DNA from: SAR86 cluster bacterium AG-313-N18 | GTDB lineage: Bacteria; Pseudomonadota; Gammaproteobacteria; Magnimaribacterales; D2472 | Length of the DNA: 64,000 bases | NCBI GenBank assembly: GCA_003283765.1 | Contig: QBVY01000001.1 | Span: 62,001 to 126,000 of the forward strand | Direction of reading: 5' to 3' | Shown here: positions 12,603 through 19,808 of the stretch, piece after piece | Numbering within the stretch: position 1 is the stretch's first letter | Layout: every line of letters begins with the position of its first letter | The notes under the pieces: model-generated | Told to the model about the DNA's origin: nothing | The model's input: only the letters and a program-made list of their open reading frames with translations | Database searches by the model: none | Program-made: the position numbers and the translations under genes

Positions 12603-14429
12603 ATGTGTGGAATTATAGGAGCGGCATCATCCCGCAATGTTGGTAAGCTTTTGGTTAAAGGCCTGCACAAGATGGAATATCGAGGCTATGATTCTGCGGG
12701 GATTGCTCTTCATCAAAAAGACAGTATCTTTAACCTAAGAACCTTGGGAAAAGTAAGCTTGCTTGAAGATGGAATGATCGAGCAGCGCCCAAAAAGCAAA
12801 CTCGGTATTGCACACACCCGCTGGGCTACACATGGCAAGCCTTCAGAACAAAATGCACACCCGCACGCATCTAGTGGAGAGGTTCACATTGTTCACAATG
12901 GAATTATAGAGAACTATCTTGAGCTAACTAAAAAATTAACTAAAGAAGGTTATGCGTTTCAGTCAGAAACTGACTCAGAGGTCATAGCCCATTTGCTTCA
13001 TCAACATTTTCAATCCTCCGGTGATTTGCTTACTGCCATGCATGATGCAATCAAGGAGCTTGATGGCGCTTATGCCATAGCAGCCATTCATATTGCTGAT
13101 AAAAGCAGACTCGTTGTCGCAAGAAACAAAAGCCCACTTTTAATTGGAGTTGGTCTGGAGGAAAATTTTGCCGCCTCTGATCCATTGGCTCTTTCTCAGC
13201 TTACCAATGAGTTTGTCTTTTTAGAAGATGGCGATATTGCTGAAATCACCAAGGAAAGCTACCAGGTATTTGATGGCAAGAATTCTCCTGTGACCAGAGA
13301 TATAACAGAAATAGATATAGCAGTTAATGCTGTTACTAAAGGTGAATATTCTCATTTCATGGAAAAAGAAATATATGAACAACCAGTCGCAGTTGCAAAC
13401 ACAATTAATGGCAAGCTTGGGGAAGACGATGTATTAGATAACATATTTGGCTTAGGTTCGTCTGAAGTCTTTAGTAACATTAAAAGGATTCAGTTTGTTG
13501 CCTGTGGAACCAGTTTGCATGCTGGCAAAGTTGGTAGATTTTGGTTTGAGCAAATAGCAAAGATTCCCTGCTATGTCGATTTTGCTAGTGAGTATCGATA
13601 CAGAGAGCCTCTTGTTGAAGAGGGCACTTTGTTTGTAACTATTTCACAATCAGGTGAAACAGCAGATACGTTAGCAGCATTAAGGTATGCACAAGAAAAA
13701 GATTATCTAAGCACTCTATCAATTTGCAATGTGCCAACGAGTTCATTAGCTCGAGAATCTGAGCATGTTCTTTTTACAAATGCAGGGCCAGAGATAGGTG
13801 TTGCTTCAACTAAAGCTTTTACTACGCAGCTTGCTGGGCTCATGCTACTTGCTATGTCTATTGCAAAAAGTTTAGAAGGAGACAAGGACTTAAGAAAAAA
13901 TCTTGCTAACGAATTAAGGTCTTTGCCTGAAGTAATTAGTGAGACATTAAAACTTTCGGAGGATATTTCAAAAATTGTTCCCGCTATTGCTGATAAACAT
14001 AATGCATTATTTTTAGGAAGAGGAATGTTTTTTCCCATCGTGCAGGAGGGTGCATTAAAGTTAAAGGAAATTTCATACATCCATGCTGAGGCTTATCCAG
14101 CAGGAGAGCTAAAACACGGACCATTGGCATTGGTTGATGATCAAATACCAGTCGTGGCACTATCACCCGAAAACACACTTACCGAAAAGCTTGTTTCTAA
14201 TCTAGAGGAGGTTAAAGCTAGAGGTGGAACTTTGTATGTGTTCGGCGGTCCAAATTCTAAAATTAACCTTGAAAGAGGCGCTTATATTCAAATGCCAGAA
14301 TGCAGTGAATTATTGGCTCCAATAATCTATACCATCCCATTACAAATTTTAGCCTATCAAGTGGCCTGTCTAAGAGGTACAGATCTAGATCAACCTAGGA
14401 ACCTAGCCAAGTCAGTCACGGTGGAGTAG
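12603..14429 (+). CDS. glmS: Glutamine-fructose-6-phosphate aminotransferase (isomerizing) GlmS
   Basis: First enzyme of hexosamine synthesis: Fru-6-P + Gln to GlcN-6-P. The N-terminal glutaminase exposes Cys after Met removal ('MCGIIGAAS'), followed by 'HTRWATHGKPSEQNAHPH'. Two SIS domains follow ('ACGTSLHAGKVGRFWFE', 'SQSGETADTLAALR', 'FLGRGMFFPIVQEGALKLKEISYIHAEAY'). 608 aa, ending 'LAKSVTVE'. The last codons and following bases recur downstream as imperfect direct repeats (see repeat entries), marking glmS as an integration hotspot. No glmS ribozyme or sRNA site was seen. Confidence 0.98.
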   Translation: MCGIIGAASSRNVGKLLVKGLHKMEYRGYDSAGIALHQKDSIFNLRTLGKVSLLEDGMIEQRPKSKLGIAHTRWATHGKPSEQNAHPHASSGEVHIVHNGIIENYLELTKKLTKEGYAFQSETDSEVIAHLLHQHFQSSGDLLTAMHDAIKELDGAYAIAAIHIADKSRLVVARNKSPLLIGVGLEENFAASDPLALSQLTNEFVFLEDGDIAEITKESYQVFDGKNSPVTRDITEIDIAVNAVTKGEYSHFMEKEIYEQPVAVANTINGKLGEDDVLDNIFGLGSSEVFSNIKRIQFVACGTSLHAGKVGRFWFEQIAKIPCYVDFASEYRYREPLVEEGTLFVTISQSGETADTLAALRYAQEKDYLSTLSICNVPTSSLARESEHVLFTNAGPEIGVASTKAFTTQLAGLMLLAMSIAKSLEGDKDLRKNLANELRSLPEVISETLKLSEDISKIVPAIADKHNALFLGRGMFFPIVQEGALKLKEISYIHAEAYPAGELKHGPLALVDDQIPVVALSPENTLTEKLVSNLEEVKARGGTLYVFGGPNSKINLERGAYIQMPECSELLAPIIYTIPLQILAYQVACLRGTDLDQPRNLAKSVTVE

Positions 14430-14446
14430 TTTTAAACAGTGAATTA
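14411..14446 (+). repeat. glmS-end repeat, copy A (native glmS 3' terminus, presumed attB/attL)
   Basis: The glmS end encodes SVTVE-stop as TCAGTCACGGTGGAGTAG and continues into TTTTAAACAGTGAATTAG. The GTGGAGTAG core and the AAACAGTGA tail reappear, same orientation, at 16232, 16611 and 17352. Here the GTG is followed at once by AAT TAG, so it cannot start a gene. Confidence 0.75.
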
Positions 14447-14755
14447 GATCGTCAATCTATCACCCTAGAATTCACTCTTCACTTTCGAACCAACAATTTA
14501 ATTCCTCTTAAGGAACTCACCAAAAGACAAATTGTAATTCATAAACTCATTCAGTTTATGCACAAAGAAGGTATGGGGTATCGAAGAATCTCAGACTTTC
14601 TTAATAGGTCAGGCATCAAAACTCATACAGGCAAAACTTGGTCTAATTCTAAAGTTCATGCCAACCTTAAACGCATGCAAGAAAGACAGGAAAGAATTGC
14701 GTTTAGAAATAAAACCTACCCAAGTCAAATTTTGGAGTTTAGAATTAAAGAATGA
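14423..14755 (+). pseudogene. 5'-truncated recombinase-domain protein downstream of glmS
   Basis: The frame is open from the last codons of glmS (14423) to 14755. The track's ATG at 14558 gives only the last 65 residues. Upstream codons read as plausible protein ('SITLEFTLHFRTNNLIPLKELTKRQ') but have no ATG/GTG/TTG before 14558. The segment 'MGYRRISDFLNRSGIKTHTGKTWSNSKVHANLKR' resembles the recombinase domain that follows the resolvase catalytic domain in large serine recombinases (R-x-I-A/S-x-x-L-N-x-x-G-I-x-T-x-x-G-x-x-W). No catalytic domain is present. It is probably a remnant, or a short DNA-binding protein started at 14558. Confidence 0.55.
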
Positions 14756-15259
14756 AAAAAATATTATCAATTTTATTATTTTTAACATCTTGCGCAACTG
14801 TTGATACTTCATTTAAAGAAATCACCGTCCTAAAGTCTCTTCAACAGGGAATGACCATTAAAGATTTTATAACGCTAAATGGACCACCATTTTCAATAGA
14901 GGACAATGAAGATGGAGTGGTTTTTATTTTTTATGAAAGGAGTTTTTGGGCAAGCAGAGCAGATTTTGTTGGGATATATATGGATGTAAAAAAAAATGTT
15001 CTTAAGTTTGATAATCAAGGAATATTTTTAGAAAAATTAGATTCTAATCAACGCAGGGGATATTTCACGATTGTAGGCATGTCAAAAAACTCGGGTTGGA
15101 ATGACGATGGAGGCAAGAGAGCAGAAAAGGAATTTACAATCGTGGGAAGTTTTTTGGCAGAAAAAAGAATATTTTTTAATCAAGAGTCTTGGAAAAAACA
15201 AAATGTGGCAAATAATTACTATTATGAAACAAAAGAGAAAATCTAATTCACTGTTTAAA
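14431..15259. mobile_element. 829-bp segment bounded by a perfect 19-bp inverted repeat
   Basis: TTTAAACAGTGAATTAGAT at 14431-14449 is exactly repeated in inverse at 15241-15259. The left copy overlaps the glmS-end repeat A; the right copy overlaps the stop codon of the lipoprotein gene. The segment carries the recombinase remnant and the lipoprotein. No transposase and no clear target-site duplication were seen, so calling it a mobile unit is inference. Confidence 0.5.
14752..15246 (+). CDS. Putative lipoprotein, possibly SmpA/BamE-like fold
   Basis: 164 aa with a short signal peptide and lipobox ('LLFLTSC', Cys14), so probably an outer-membrane lipoprotein. The segment 'KSLQQGMTIKDFITLNGPPFSIEDNEDGVVFIFYE' resembles the SmpA/OmlA 'G-M-t-x-x-q-V-x-x-x-l-G-x-P' helix-strand pattern, but this is tentative. 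ATG overlaps the upstream remnant by 4 nt. Its stop lies inside the right 19-bp inverted repeat. Confidence 0.7.
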   Translation: MKKILSILLFLTSCATVDTSFKEITVLKSLQQGMTIKDFITLNGPPFSIEDNEDGVVFIFYERSFWASRADFVGIYMDVKKNVLKFDNQGIFLEKLDSNQRRGYFTIVGMSKNSGWNDDGGKRAEKEFTIVGSFLAEKRIFFNQESWKKQNVANNYYYETKEKI

Positions 15260-15278
15260 CTTAATCAGTGACAGTCGA

Positions 15279-15395
15279 ATGATTTTGCTAGGTTTCTATA
15301 CCTCTGATCCGTATGACGATGAAGGAGTACCGATATTAAGAATTACGGATATACAAAAGAAGTATTCGGCCCTCGACGGCGCACTAGGGAGTTGA
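15279..15395 (+). pseudogene. Short ORF, possible tail of a donor gene
   Basis: A 38-codon ORF (MILLGFYTSDPYDD...) in the same frame as, and ending only 4 bases before, the sulfotransferase. Base composition changes from AT-rich to balanced within it. The tight junction with the next gene looks like the end of an upstream operon gene carried over with the sulfotransferase; its real product is not recognisable. Confidence 0.4.
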
Positions 15396-15398
15396 CGT

Positions 15399-16202
15399 CT
15401 GTTTAAGCACATTCACATTGTTGCCTGCTCGCCGCGATCCGGTACTACTCTCTTGCACGAGGCGATGGTCACCTGTTTTCGGACAAACAAGCATTATGAC
15501 CATGAGATTCGCTTTCACCTCGTAACCGCAAAAAACAACGATGTGGTTATCACGAAACGACCCAAAGATACGTTGTACATGCCAGGAGTCATCGACGATC
15601 CTAATCTCTATGTCATTTACGTAACGCGCGATCCGCGTGATGTCATCGTTAGCCGGCATGGTAAGAGCGAGGATATGTACTACTCGAACATTAGGCTTTG
15701 GCGTGAATTGCATGCCTGTGCACGCTCATTGTTCGGCCACGATCGTTTTCTCAATATCCGGTACGAGGATTTCGTAAATAACCCTGACGCCACACAAAGC
15801 CAAATCACTGCAAAATTTCCATGGCTTGAGAAACAACACAAATTTTCTGAGTACCATGAACACGCGCAAGTGTCTGAAAAGTCAAAGGTTGCAATGCGTG
15901 GCGTCCGTCCTATTGGACCGACCAGCGTCGGTGTCTGGCAAAAACATCTCGGTCGCATCGTTAAACAGCAGGCAATCCACGGCACAATGACACCAGATCT
16001 GGTCGGTTGTGGATACGAATCATCGCCGGATTGGGAAGTTGTTCTGGACGGCGTTTTACCGGATAAATCTAACAGCTGGTATCCGGAGAAAAAACGTTTT
16101 TGGCAGAGAATTTCGCAATCCATTGATGCTTCGAGAAAAATAGCTATCTATCGGCACAAGAAAGGACTTAGTCGAATCAGCAGAGCAACCAATGATCGTT
16201 AG
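15399..16202 (+). CDS. Sulfotransferase family protein, horizontally acquired, CTG start proposed
   Basis: Transfers sulfate from PAPS. The 5'-phosphosulfate loop 'CSPRSGTT' and the 3'-phosphate motif 'YVTRDPRDVIVSRHGKS' are clear, with 'IRYEDFV' between them and the C-terminus. The track's TTG at 15453 would cut off the phosphosulfate loop. The frame is open back to TGA 15393, and the only usable start is CTG 15399 (LFKHIHIVACSPRSG), with AGGGAG 7 nt upstream. GC content and codon use (many CGC/CGT/GCC/ATC codons) differ sharply from neighbours, so transfer is likely. The acceptor is unknown. Confidence 0.75.
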   Translation: MFKHIHIVACSPRSGTTLLHEAMVTCFRTNKHYDHEIRFHLVTAKNNDVVITKRPKDTLYMPGVIDDPNLYVIYVTRDPRDVIVSRHGKSEDMYYSNIRLWRELHACARSLFGHDRFLNIRYEDFVNNPDATQSQITAKFPWLEKQHKFSEYHEHAQVSEKSKVAMRGVRPIGPTSVGVWQKHLGRIVKQQAIHGTMTPDLVGCGYESSPDWEVVLDGVLPDKSNSWYPEKKRFWQRISQSIDASRKIAIYRHKKGLSRISRATNDR

Positions 16203-16551
16203 CCATGCACAAATAGTGGAAAATCAAAACATTGCTACGGCTACTCTGCTACAGTGGAGTAATTTGAAACCACTTGTGGTCGGTCTACTCCTTCTTCTGC
16301 TTGGGATTTACGCATTCTTTGCATTATCTGCAAGGAATGAAATTTTTTACCTGTGTGGAAACTTCAAATCTGGGGTTTCTTATTCAAGTGTCGTAAGACA
16401 ACTCGATACTGCTAATTTGTCGGATTACAAGATTGAAGAAACTGAACAGGGCAAGCGAGTAACATACAGCAGCGTGCTTCACCTAAATTTGGTTCGCTGT
16501 GAGATAACCTTCGCTAAAGACGAAAATGTAAGTCAAGCGATTTATAAGTAA
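16192..16551 (+). CDS. Chimeric small membrane protein ORF crossing glmS-end repeat B
   Basis: ATG 16192 overlaps the sulfotransferase end by 11 nt and reads in frame through repeat B into a protein with one membrane helix ('PLVVGLLLLLLGIYAFFALSA') and a roughly 75-residue extracytoplasmic domain. The first ~24 residues are encoded by foreign cassette plus repeat. An alternative start is TTG 16264, just after the repeat's GGAG (4-nt spacing), giving 95 aa. Function not recognised. Confidence 0.55.
   Translation: MIVSHAQIVENQNIATATLLQWSNLKPLVVGLLLLLLGIYAFFALSARNEIFYLCGNFKSGVSYSSVVRQLDTANLSDYKIEETEQGKRVTYSSVLHLNLVRCEITFAKDENVSQAIYK
16232..16270 (+). repeat. glmS-end repeat, copy B
   Basis: Contains TCTGCTACAGTGGAGTAA, readable as S-A-T-V-E-stop like the GlmS C-terminus, followed by TTTGAAAC. 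Shares TTGCTACGG and ACTCTGCTAC with copy C. Same orientation as glmS. Confidence 0.65.
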
Positions 16552-16610
16552 CGATCTTCACTCAACTTTTGGGTAGTATAGATAATTACATGGAGAAAAA
16601 ATGTGAAACT

Positions 16611-16656
16611 TTGCTACGGACACTCTGCTACGTGGAGTAGAACAAAACAGTGAATA
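16611..16656 (+). repeat. glmS-end repeat, copy C
   Basis: TTGCTACGG, ACTCTGCTAC, GTGGAGTAG, then AAAACAGTGAATAA. One base shorter than the SVTVE-stop reading frame. From GTGGAGTAG to the final TAA it matches copy D at 24 of 26 positions. A 16-codon ORF (16590-16640) ends at the repeat's own TAG as ...VE-stop. The repeat's GTG is the proposed start of the next gene. Confidence 0.75.
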
Positions 16657-17015
16657 ATGTCACAGAGGGGGGATGTTTTTGTGGTTCAGTTCGCTACAGT
16701 TTTGAATCCAACAATTATCCTTCTTCAAATTGCCACTGTTCCATGTGCAGACGCACTTCAGGAGCTCCTTTCGTTTCTTGGATGGCTATTCCAGTAACCA
16801 GCTTTAAATTCAACAAAGGAGAGCCTAAAAAACTAATTTCCTCTGATCATGGAACCAGATACTTTTGTAAAGACTGCGGAACCCCTCTAACCTGTATTCT
16901 TGATGAGCACCCTAAATATGTTTATATCACAATTTGTAGCCTAGATAAGCCACAAGACTTTAAGCCACAAGGAGATATTTATATTGAAGATATGCTTGAT
17001 TGGGTTAAAAGATAA
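16650..17015 (+). CDS. GFA/CENP-V fold zinc protein
   Basis: 121 aa of the glutathione-dependent formaldehyde-activating enzyme (GFA) family: 'GGCFCGSVRY', 'NCHCSMCRRTSGAPFVSWMAI' and 'YFCKDCGTPLTC' give the paired zinc-ligand cysteines, and the end 'HIYIEDMLDW'-type motif is present. Small members bind zinc; the true substrate is unknown. GTG start at 16650 lies inside glmS-end repeat C. The stop overlaps the next gene (TAATG). Confidence 0.85.
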   Translation: MNNVTEGGCFCGSVRYSFESNNYPSSNCHCSMCRRTSGAPFVSWMAIPVTSFKFNKGEPKKLISSDHGTRYFCKDCGTPLTCILDEHPKYVYITICSLDKPQDFKPQGDIYIEDMLDWVKR

Positions 17016-17302
17016 TGGAAATAAATTGGGTTATTATAGGTTGGCTAATCGACATGACTCTTAACGGTTTTGTGTGGCTTATCATTGCAGCACTTTCTCT
17101 GTTCTTAATTGATATGACTGACACATGGACAAGAAAAGCTATTAGATGGATGGGTATAGCAGATGACTGGATAAGAATATTTATAGAGAACTTATTTGAA
17201 TGGATTCTAAAGAAGAATCTTAAAATAATCTCTAGTATTATATTGTTAATTATCTTTGGTGTTCTTGCTCAACTAGGAATAATACCTAAGCTGATAACTT
17301 AA
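17015..17302 (+). CDS. Small membrane protein of unknown function
   Basis: 95 aa with two clear membrane segments ('LNGFVWLIIAALSLFLI' and 'KIISSIILLIIFGVLAQLGII') around a Trp-rich amphipathic middle. Translationally coupled to the GFA gene (TAATG), so it probably belongs to the same cassette. Confidence 0.7.
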   Translation: MEINWVIIGWLIDMTLNGFVWLIIAALSLFLIDMTDTWTRKAIRWMGIADDWIRIFIENLFEWILKKNLKIISSIILLIIFGVLAQLGIIPKLIT

Positions 17303-17351
17303 CATAAATGCACATTCAAAATAAATTGGAGATTAGAGGGCGGGTTTATTC

Positions 17352-17390
17352 CACTCTGTTACCGTGGAGTAGAATAAAACAGTGATTAAG
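17352..17390 (+). repeat. glmS-end repeat, copy D
   Basis: TCTGTTACCGTGGAGTAG encodes S-V-T-V-E-stop, the same peptide as the GlmS terminus, then AATAAAACAGTGATTAAG. This is the downstream-most copy seen and a good candidate for the outer boundary (attR) of the island. Confidence 0.75.
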
Positions 17391-17549
17391 TTTATAAAAG
17401 AATACTCTTACTCTTTTTTGACCCTATCCTTGATTCTCTTTCTTTTTTTTATAAACACCACCGCAGGAAATAGATTAAGTTCTTTTGGTGAAATCATGTG
17501 TGGCGCATTTTTTGATTTTAGATATGCCGAAAAAATTTGCCATGATTAA
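17382..17549 (+). CDS. 55-aa membrane peptide starting at the GTG of repeat D
   Basis: GTG-ATT-AAG... to TAA at 17549, too short for the track. One hydrophobic helix ('FLTLSLILFLFFI') followed by a polar tail containing two cysteines. It starts at the same GTG position within the repeat as the GFA gene in copy C. Unknown function; might be non-coding. Confidence 0.45.
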   Translation: MIKFIKEYSYSFLTLSLILFLFFINTTAGNRLSSFGEIMCGAFFDFRYAEKICHD

Positions 17550-17596
17550 ATACCCACTTTTAAATAAAATATGAAATCATTTATTTATAAATTTTT

Positions 17597-18052
17597 ATGA
17601 AAAAAACAATAATTATAATCCTGTTGTTGAGTCCCCTCTGCAGCTGGGCTCAAGAAAAACTTGATGCCTTTTTAGATGGTCTTCATCAAGATGCACACGA
17701 GGGAAACTTCGAGACCTACTTTGCCCGATACAGCTCTAAGGCTGTTTTTTTAGGGACAGACAAAAAAGAGCGCTGGACAATTGAGGAGTTCAAAGCCTAT
17801 GCTAAACCAGCATTTTCAGATGGCCATGGTTGGACCTATGCAGTGGTCCAGCGTAATTGGGAGGGAGCTGGAAATACACGTTGGTTTGATGAAATTCTTC
17901 TCAATGAAAAACTAGGACATTGTAGGGGGACCGGAGTAGTCCAGCTGATAAACGGTGAATGGAAAATAGCGCACTATGCGTTGACCATGCTTATTCCTAA
18001 TGCCATTGCTGCAGATGTGGGCTATATGACCAAGGAAGTCGAAAAATTATGA
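17597..18052 (+). CDS. Exported SnoaL/NTF2-like protein
   Basis: 151 aa with a signal peptide (about residues 1-19, 'IIIILLLSPLCSWAQ') and an NTF2-like cone: 'LDAFLDGLHQDAHEGNFETYFARYSSKAVFLGTDKKERWTIEEFKAYAKPAFSDG' is typical of the SnoaL-like/DUF4440 group. Probably a small periplasmic ligand-binding or hydrolytic protein. Overlaps the next gene by 4 nt (ATGA). Confidence 0.75.
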   Translation: MKKTIIIILLLSPLCSWAQEKLDAFLDGLHQDAHEGNFETYFARYSSKAVFLGTDKKERWTIEEFKAYAKPAFSDGHGWTYAVVQRNWEGAGNTRWFDEILLNEKLGHCRGTGVVQLINGEWKIAHYALTMLIPNAIAADVGYMTKEVEKL

Positions 18053-18942
18053 AACCTTTAATATTAGATTCAGCTCTAGGAACAGAGCTTGAAAATCGCG
18101 GCGAGTACCTGCCAAGCTTTAAAACGTCCATATGGTCAGCATATTGTTTAATACACAATCCAGAGGTCATCAAACAAATACATATTGATAATATAGAAGC
18201 TGGTGCAGATGTTATTACCACATCAAACTACCAAGCCACTCCTGAATTATTAAAGCGTGAGCCATCCGCTCCACCATATGATGATCTAGCAAAAAGATCG
18301 TTAGAACTATGCAAAGAAGCAGTAATCAAAACTGGAACACAAACTAAGATTGCAGGATGTTATCCCCCAATTCATGTAACTTTCAGACCAGATTTAAGCT
18401 CAAAAGAAAAAAAATTAAGAAAATTCTATGAGACATTGGGTGAAGTTTATAAAAATGAGGTTGATGTAATAATTTGTGAGACCATGGCATCAATCTATGA
18501 GGGCACCATTGCTGCATCAACCGCTAAAAATTTTTCTGATACGGTATGGTTAAGCTGGACAACAAGAAGCAATAAACTTAACAGACTGCCAAGCACTGAG
18601 CTGCTGGATCTTGCAATCAGCGAAGGCTTAAAACTCGATGTTGATTGCCAGATGGTTAATTGTGTTCATGCTGACACTGCAAGTTTGGCAATTGAAAAGC
18701 TTAAAAAAGAAAAAAGTTATGGCATATATGCCAATTCCTCAATTTACAAAAAAAACAAACTTGAAGGTTTTGTTAGCGATTCTGATGAATGGCACTATCA
18801 CAACCATAAGCCCATCACCCCTATTGAGTATAAAGATTTTGTAATGGAGTGGATTGATAATGGCGCCTCAGTCATTGGTGGATGTTGCAGGACTACAACT
18901 GAGCACATTAAAGAAATAAAGAAAATTGTGGATCAGCTATGA
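18049..18942 (+). CDS. Homocysteine S-methyltransferase family protein
   Basis: 297-aa TIM barrel of the S-methyl_trans family (MmuM/BHMT-like): 'ILDSALGTELENRG', 'AGADVITTSNYQATPELL', and the zinc-ligand cysteines in 'MVNCVHAD' and 'IGGCCRTT'. The methyl donor (S-methylmethionine, SAM or a betaine) cannot be read from sequence. A second, more BHMT-like relative is at 27945. Confidence 0.85.
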   Translation: MKPLILDSALGTELENRGEYLPSFKTSIWSAYCLIHNPEVIKQIHIDNIEAGADVITTSNYQATPELLKREPSAPPYDDLAKRSLELCKEAVIKTGTQTKIAGCYPPIHVTFRPDLSSKEKKLRKFYETLGEVYKNEVDVIICETMASIYEGTIAASTAKNFSDTVWLSWTTRSNKLNRLPSTELLDLAISEGLKLDVDCQMVNCVHADTASLAIEKLKKEKSYGIYANSSIYKKNKLEGFVSDSDEWHYHNHKPITPIEYKDFVMEWIDNGASVIGGCCRTTTEHIKEIKKIVDQL

Positions 18943-19304
18943 ATTGGTATTTAATTTCAGGAGCAATCATTTCTTTAGTTGGAATGTTATTTCATGGAGT
19001 AGCAGGGCAAAAAATATATATGGGCAATATTTATAAAAGTGAAATGGAGGAATTAACCAAATCTTTAAGTTTGGTTTCTTGGCATATTTTTACCATCTTC
19101 CTTTTTGTCAGCGCCTTAACTTTATTTTTTATAGCCTATAGCCCAGAACTTGTCATGGCCGCTTATCCAATTATTGGAGTTAATCTTTTAGGCTCTCTGC
19201 TATTTATTTTCCTTGGACTGGGAAAGCACAAGGCTTTATTAAAAATGCCAGGAGCATACTTGATGGGAAGTACCGCTCTATTTGCCTGGTTAGGTATTTT
19301 ATAG
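18939..19304 (+). CDS. Four-helix small membrane protein
   Basis: 121 aa with about four membrane helices; starts ATGA-overlapped with the methyltransferase gene. The N-terminal 'GAIISLVGMLFHGVAGQKIYMGNIY' and middle 'LSLVSWHIFTIFLF' look conserved-hypothetical but I cannot name the family. Confidence 0.7.
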   Translation: MNWYLISGAIISLVGMLFHGVAGQKIYMGNIYKSEMEELTKSLSLVSWHIFTIFLFVSALTLFFIAYSPELVMAAYPIIGVNLLGSLLFIFLGLGKHKALLKMPGAYLMGSTALFAWLGIL

Positions 19305-19331
19305 ATCTTCAATCTTTCAATAGGCTGGTAG

Positions 19332-19805
19332 ATGAAAAATCTAAATATTGTTTCCTTTAATAAAAAATATAAAGCAGATTTTGAAAAACTTAATCGCGAA
19401 TGGATTGAGGAATTTTTTCAAATGGAAGATGAAGATTTTTATACACTACAAAACCCTGAGTCTTATGTAATAGAAAAGAATGGTGAAATTTTTTTTGCTC
19501 TATATGATCAAGAAGTAATAGGAACAGCGGCAATGATACGTTTTTCGGATGGTATATTTGAGCTGGCAAAAATGTCAGTAATGAAAAGCTATCAAGGAAG
19601 GGGAGTTGGCAAATTATTATTAAAAAGATGTATTCAGTTTGCTCAAGAAAGACAGGCAGATGAAATTTTTCTTTTAACCAATGATGTTTTAAAGCCCGCC
19701 CTTAATCTTTATTTATCTTGCGGATTTAAAATAAGAGATAAGTATGATGATGAAAGATACAAAAGAGGGAATACTAAAATGACTTTAATTTTGAAAGATC
19801 AATAA
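19332..19805 (+). CDS. GNAT-family N-acetyltransferase
   Basis: 157 aa with GNAT motif A 'MSVMKSYQGRGVGKLLLKRCIQFA' (Q/R-x-x-G-x-G/A acetyl-CoA loop) and motif B 'ALNLYLSCGFKI'. Substrate unknown. Preceded by a weak ribosome-binding site. Confidence 0.88.
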   Translation: MKNLNIVSFNKKYKADFEKLNREWIEEFFQMEDEDFYTLQNPESYVIEKNGEIFFALYDQEVIGTAAMIRFSDGIFELAKMSVMKSYQGRGVGKLLLKRCIQFAQERQADEIFLLTNDVLKPALNLYLSCGFKIRDKYDDERYKRGNTKMTLILKDQ

Positions 19806-19808
19806 TAT

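Noticed and set aside
15384-15713. Minus-strand 109-aa and 147-aa ORFs opposite the sulfotransferase
   Set aside because: Antisense ORFs stay open because of the higher GC content here; only the plus strand carries a recognisable family.
14430-17600. Tn7-like transposon at the glmS attachment site
   Set aside because: No tnsA-E/TniQ genes and no Tn7-type end repeats are present. Tn7 also does not copy the glmS coding end, unlike the repeats seen here.
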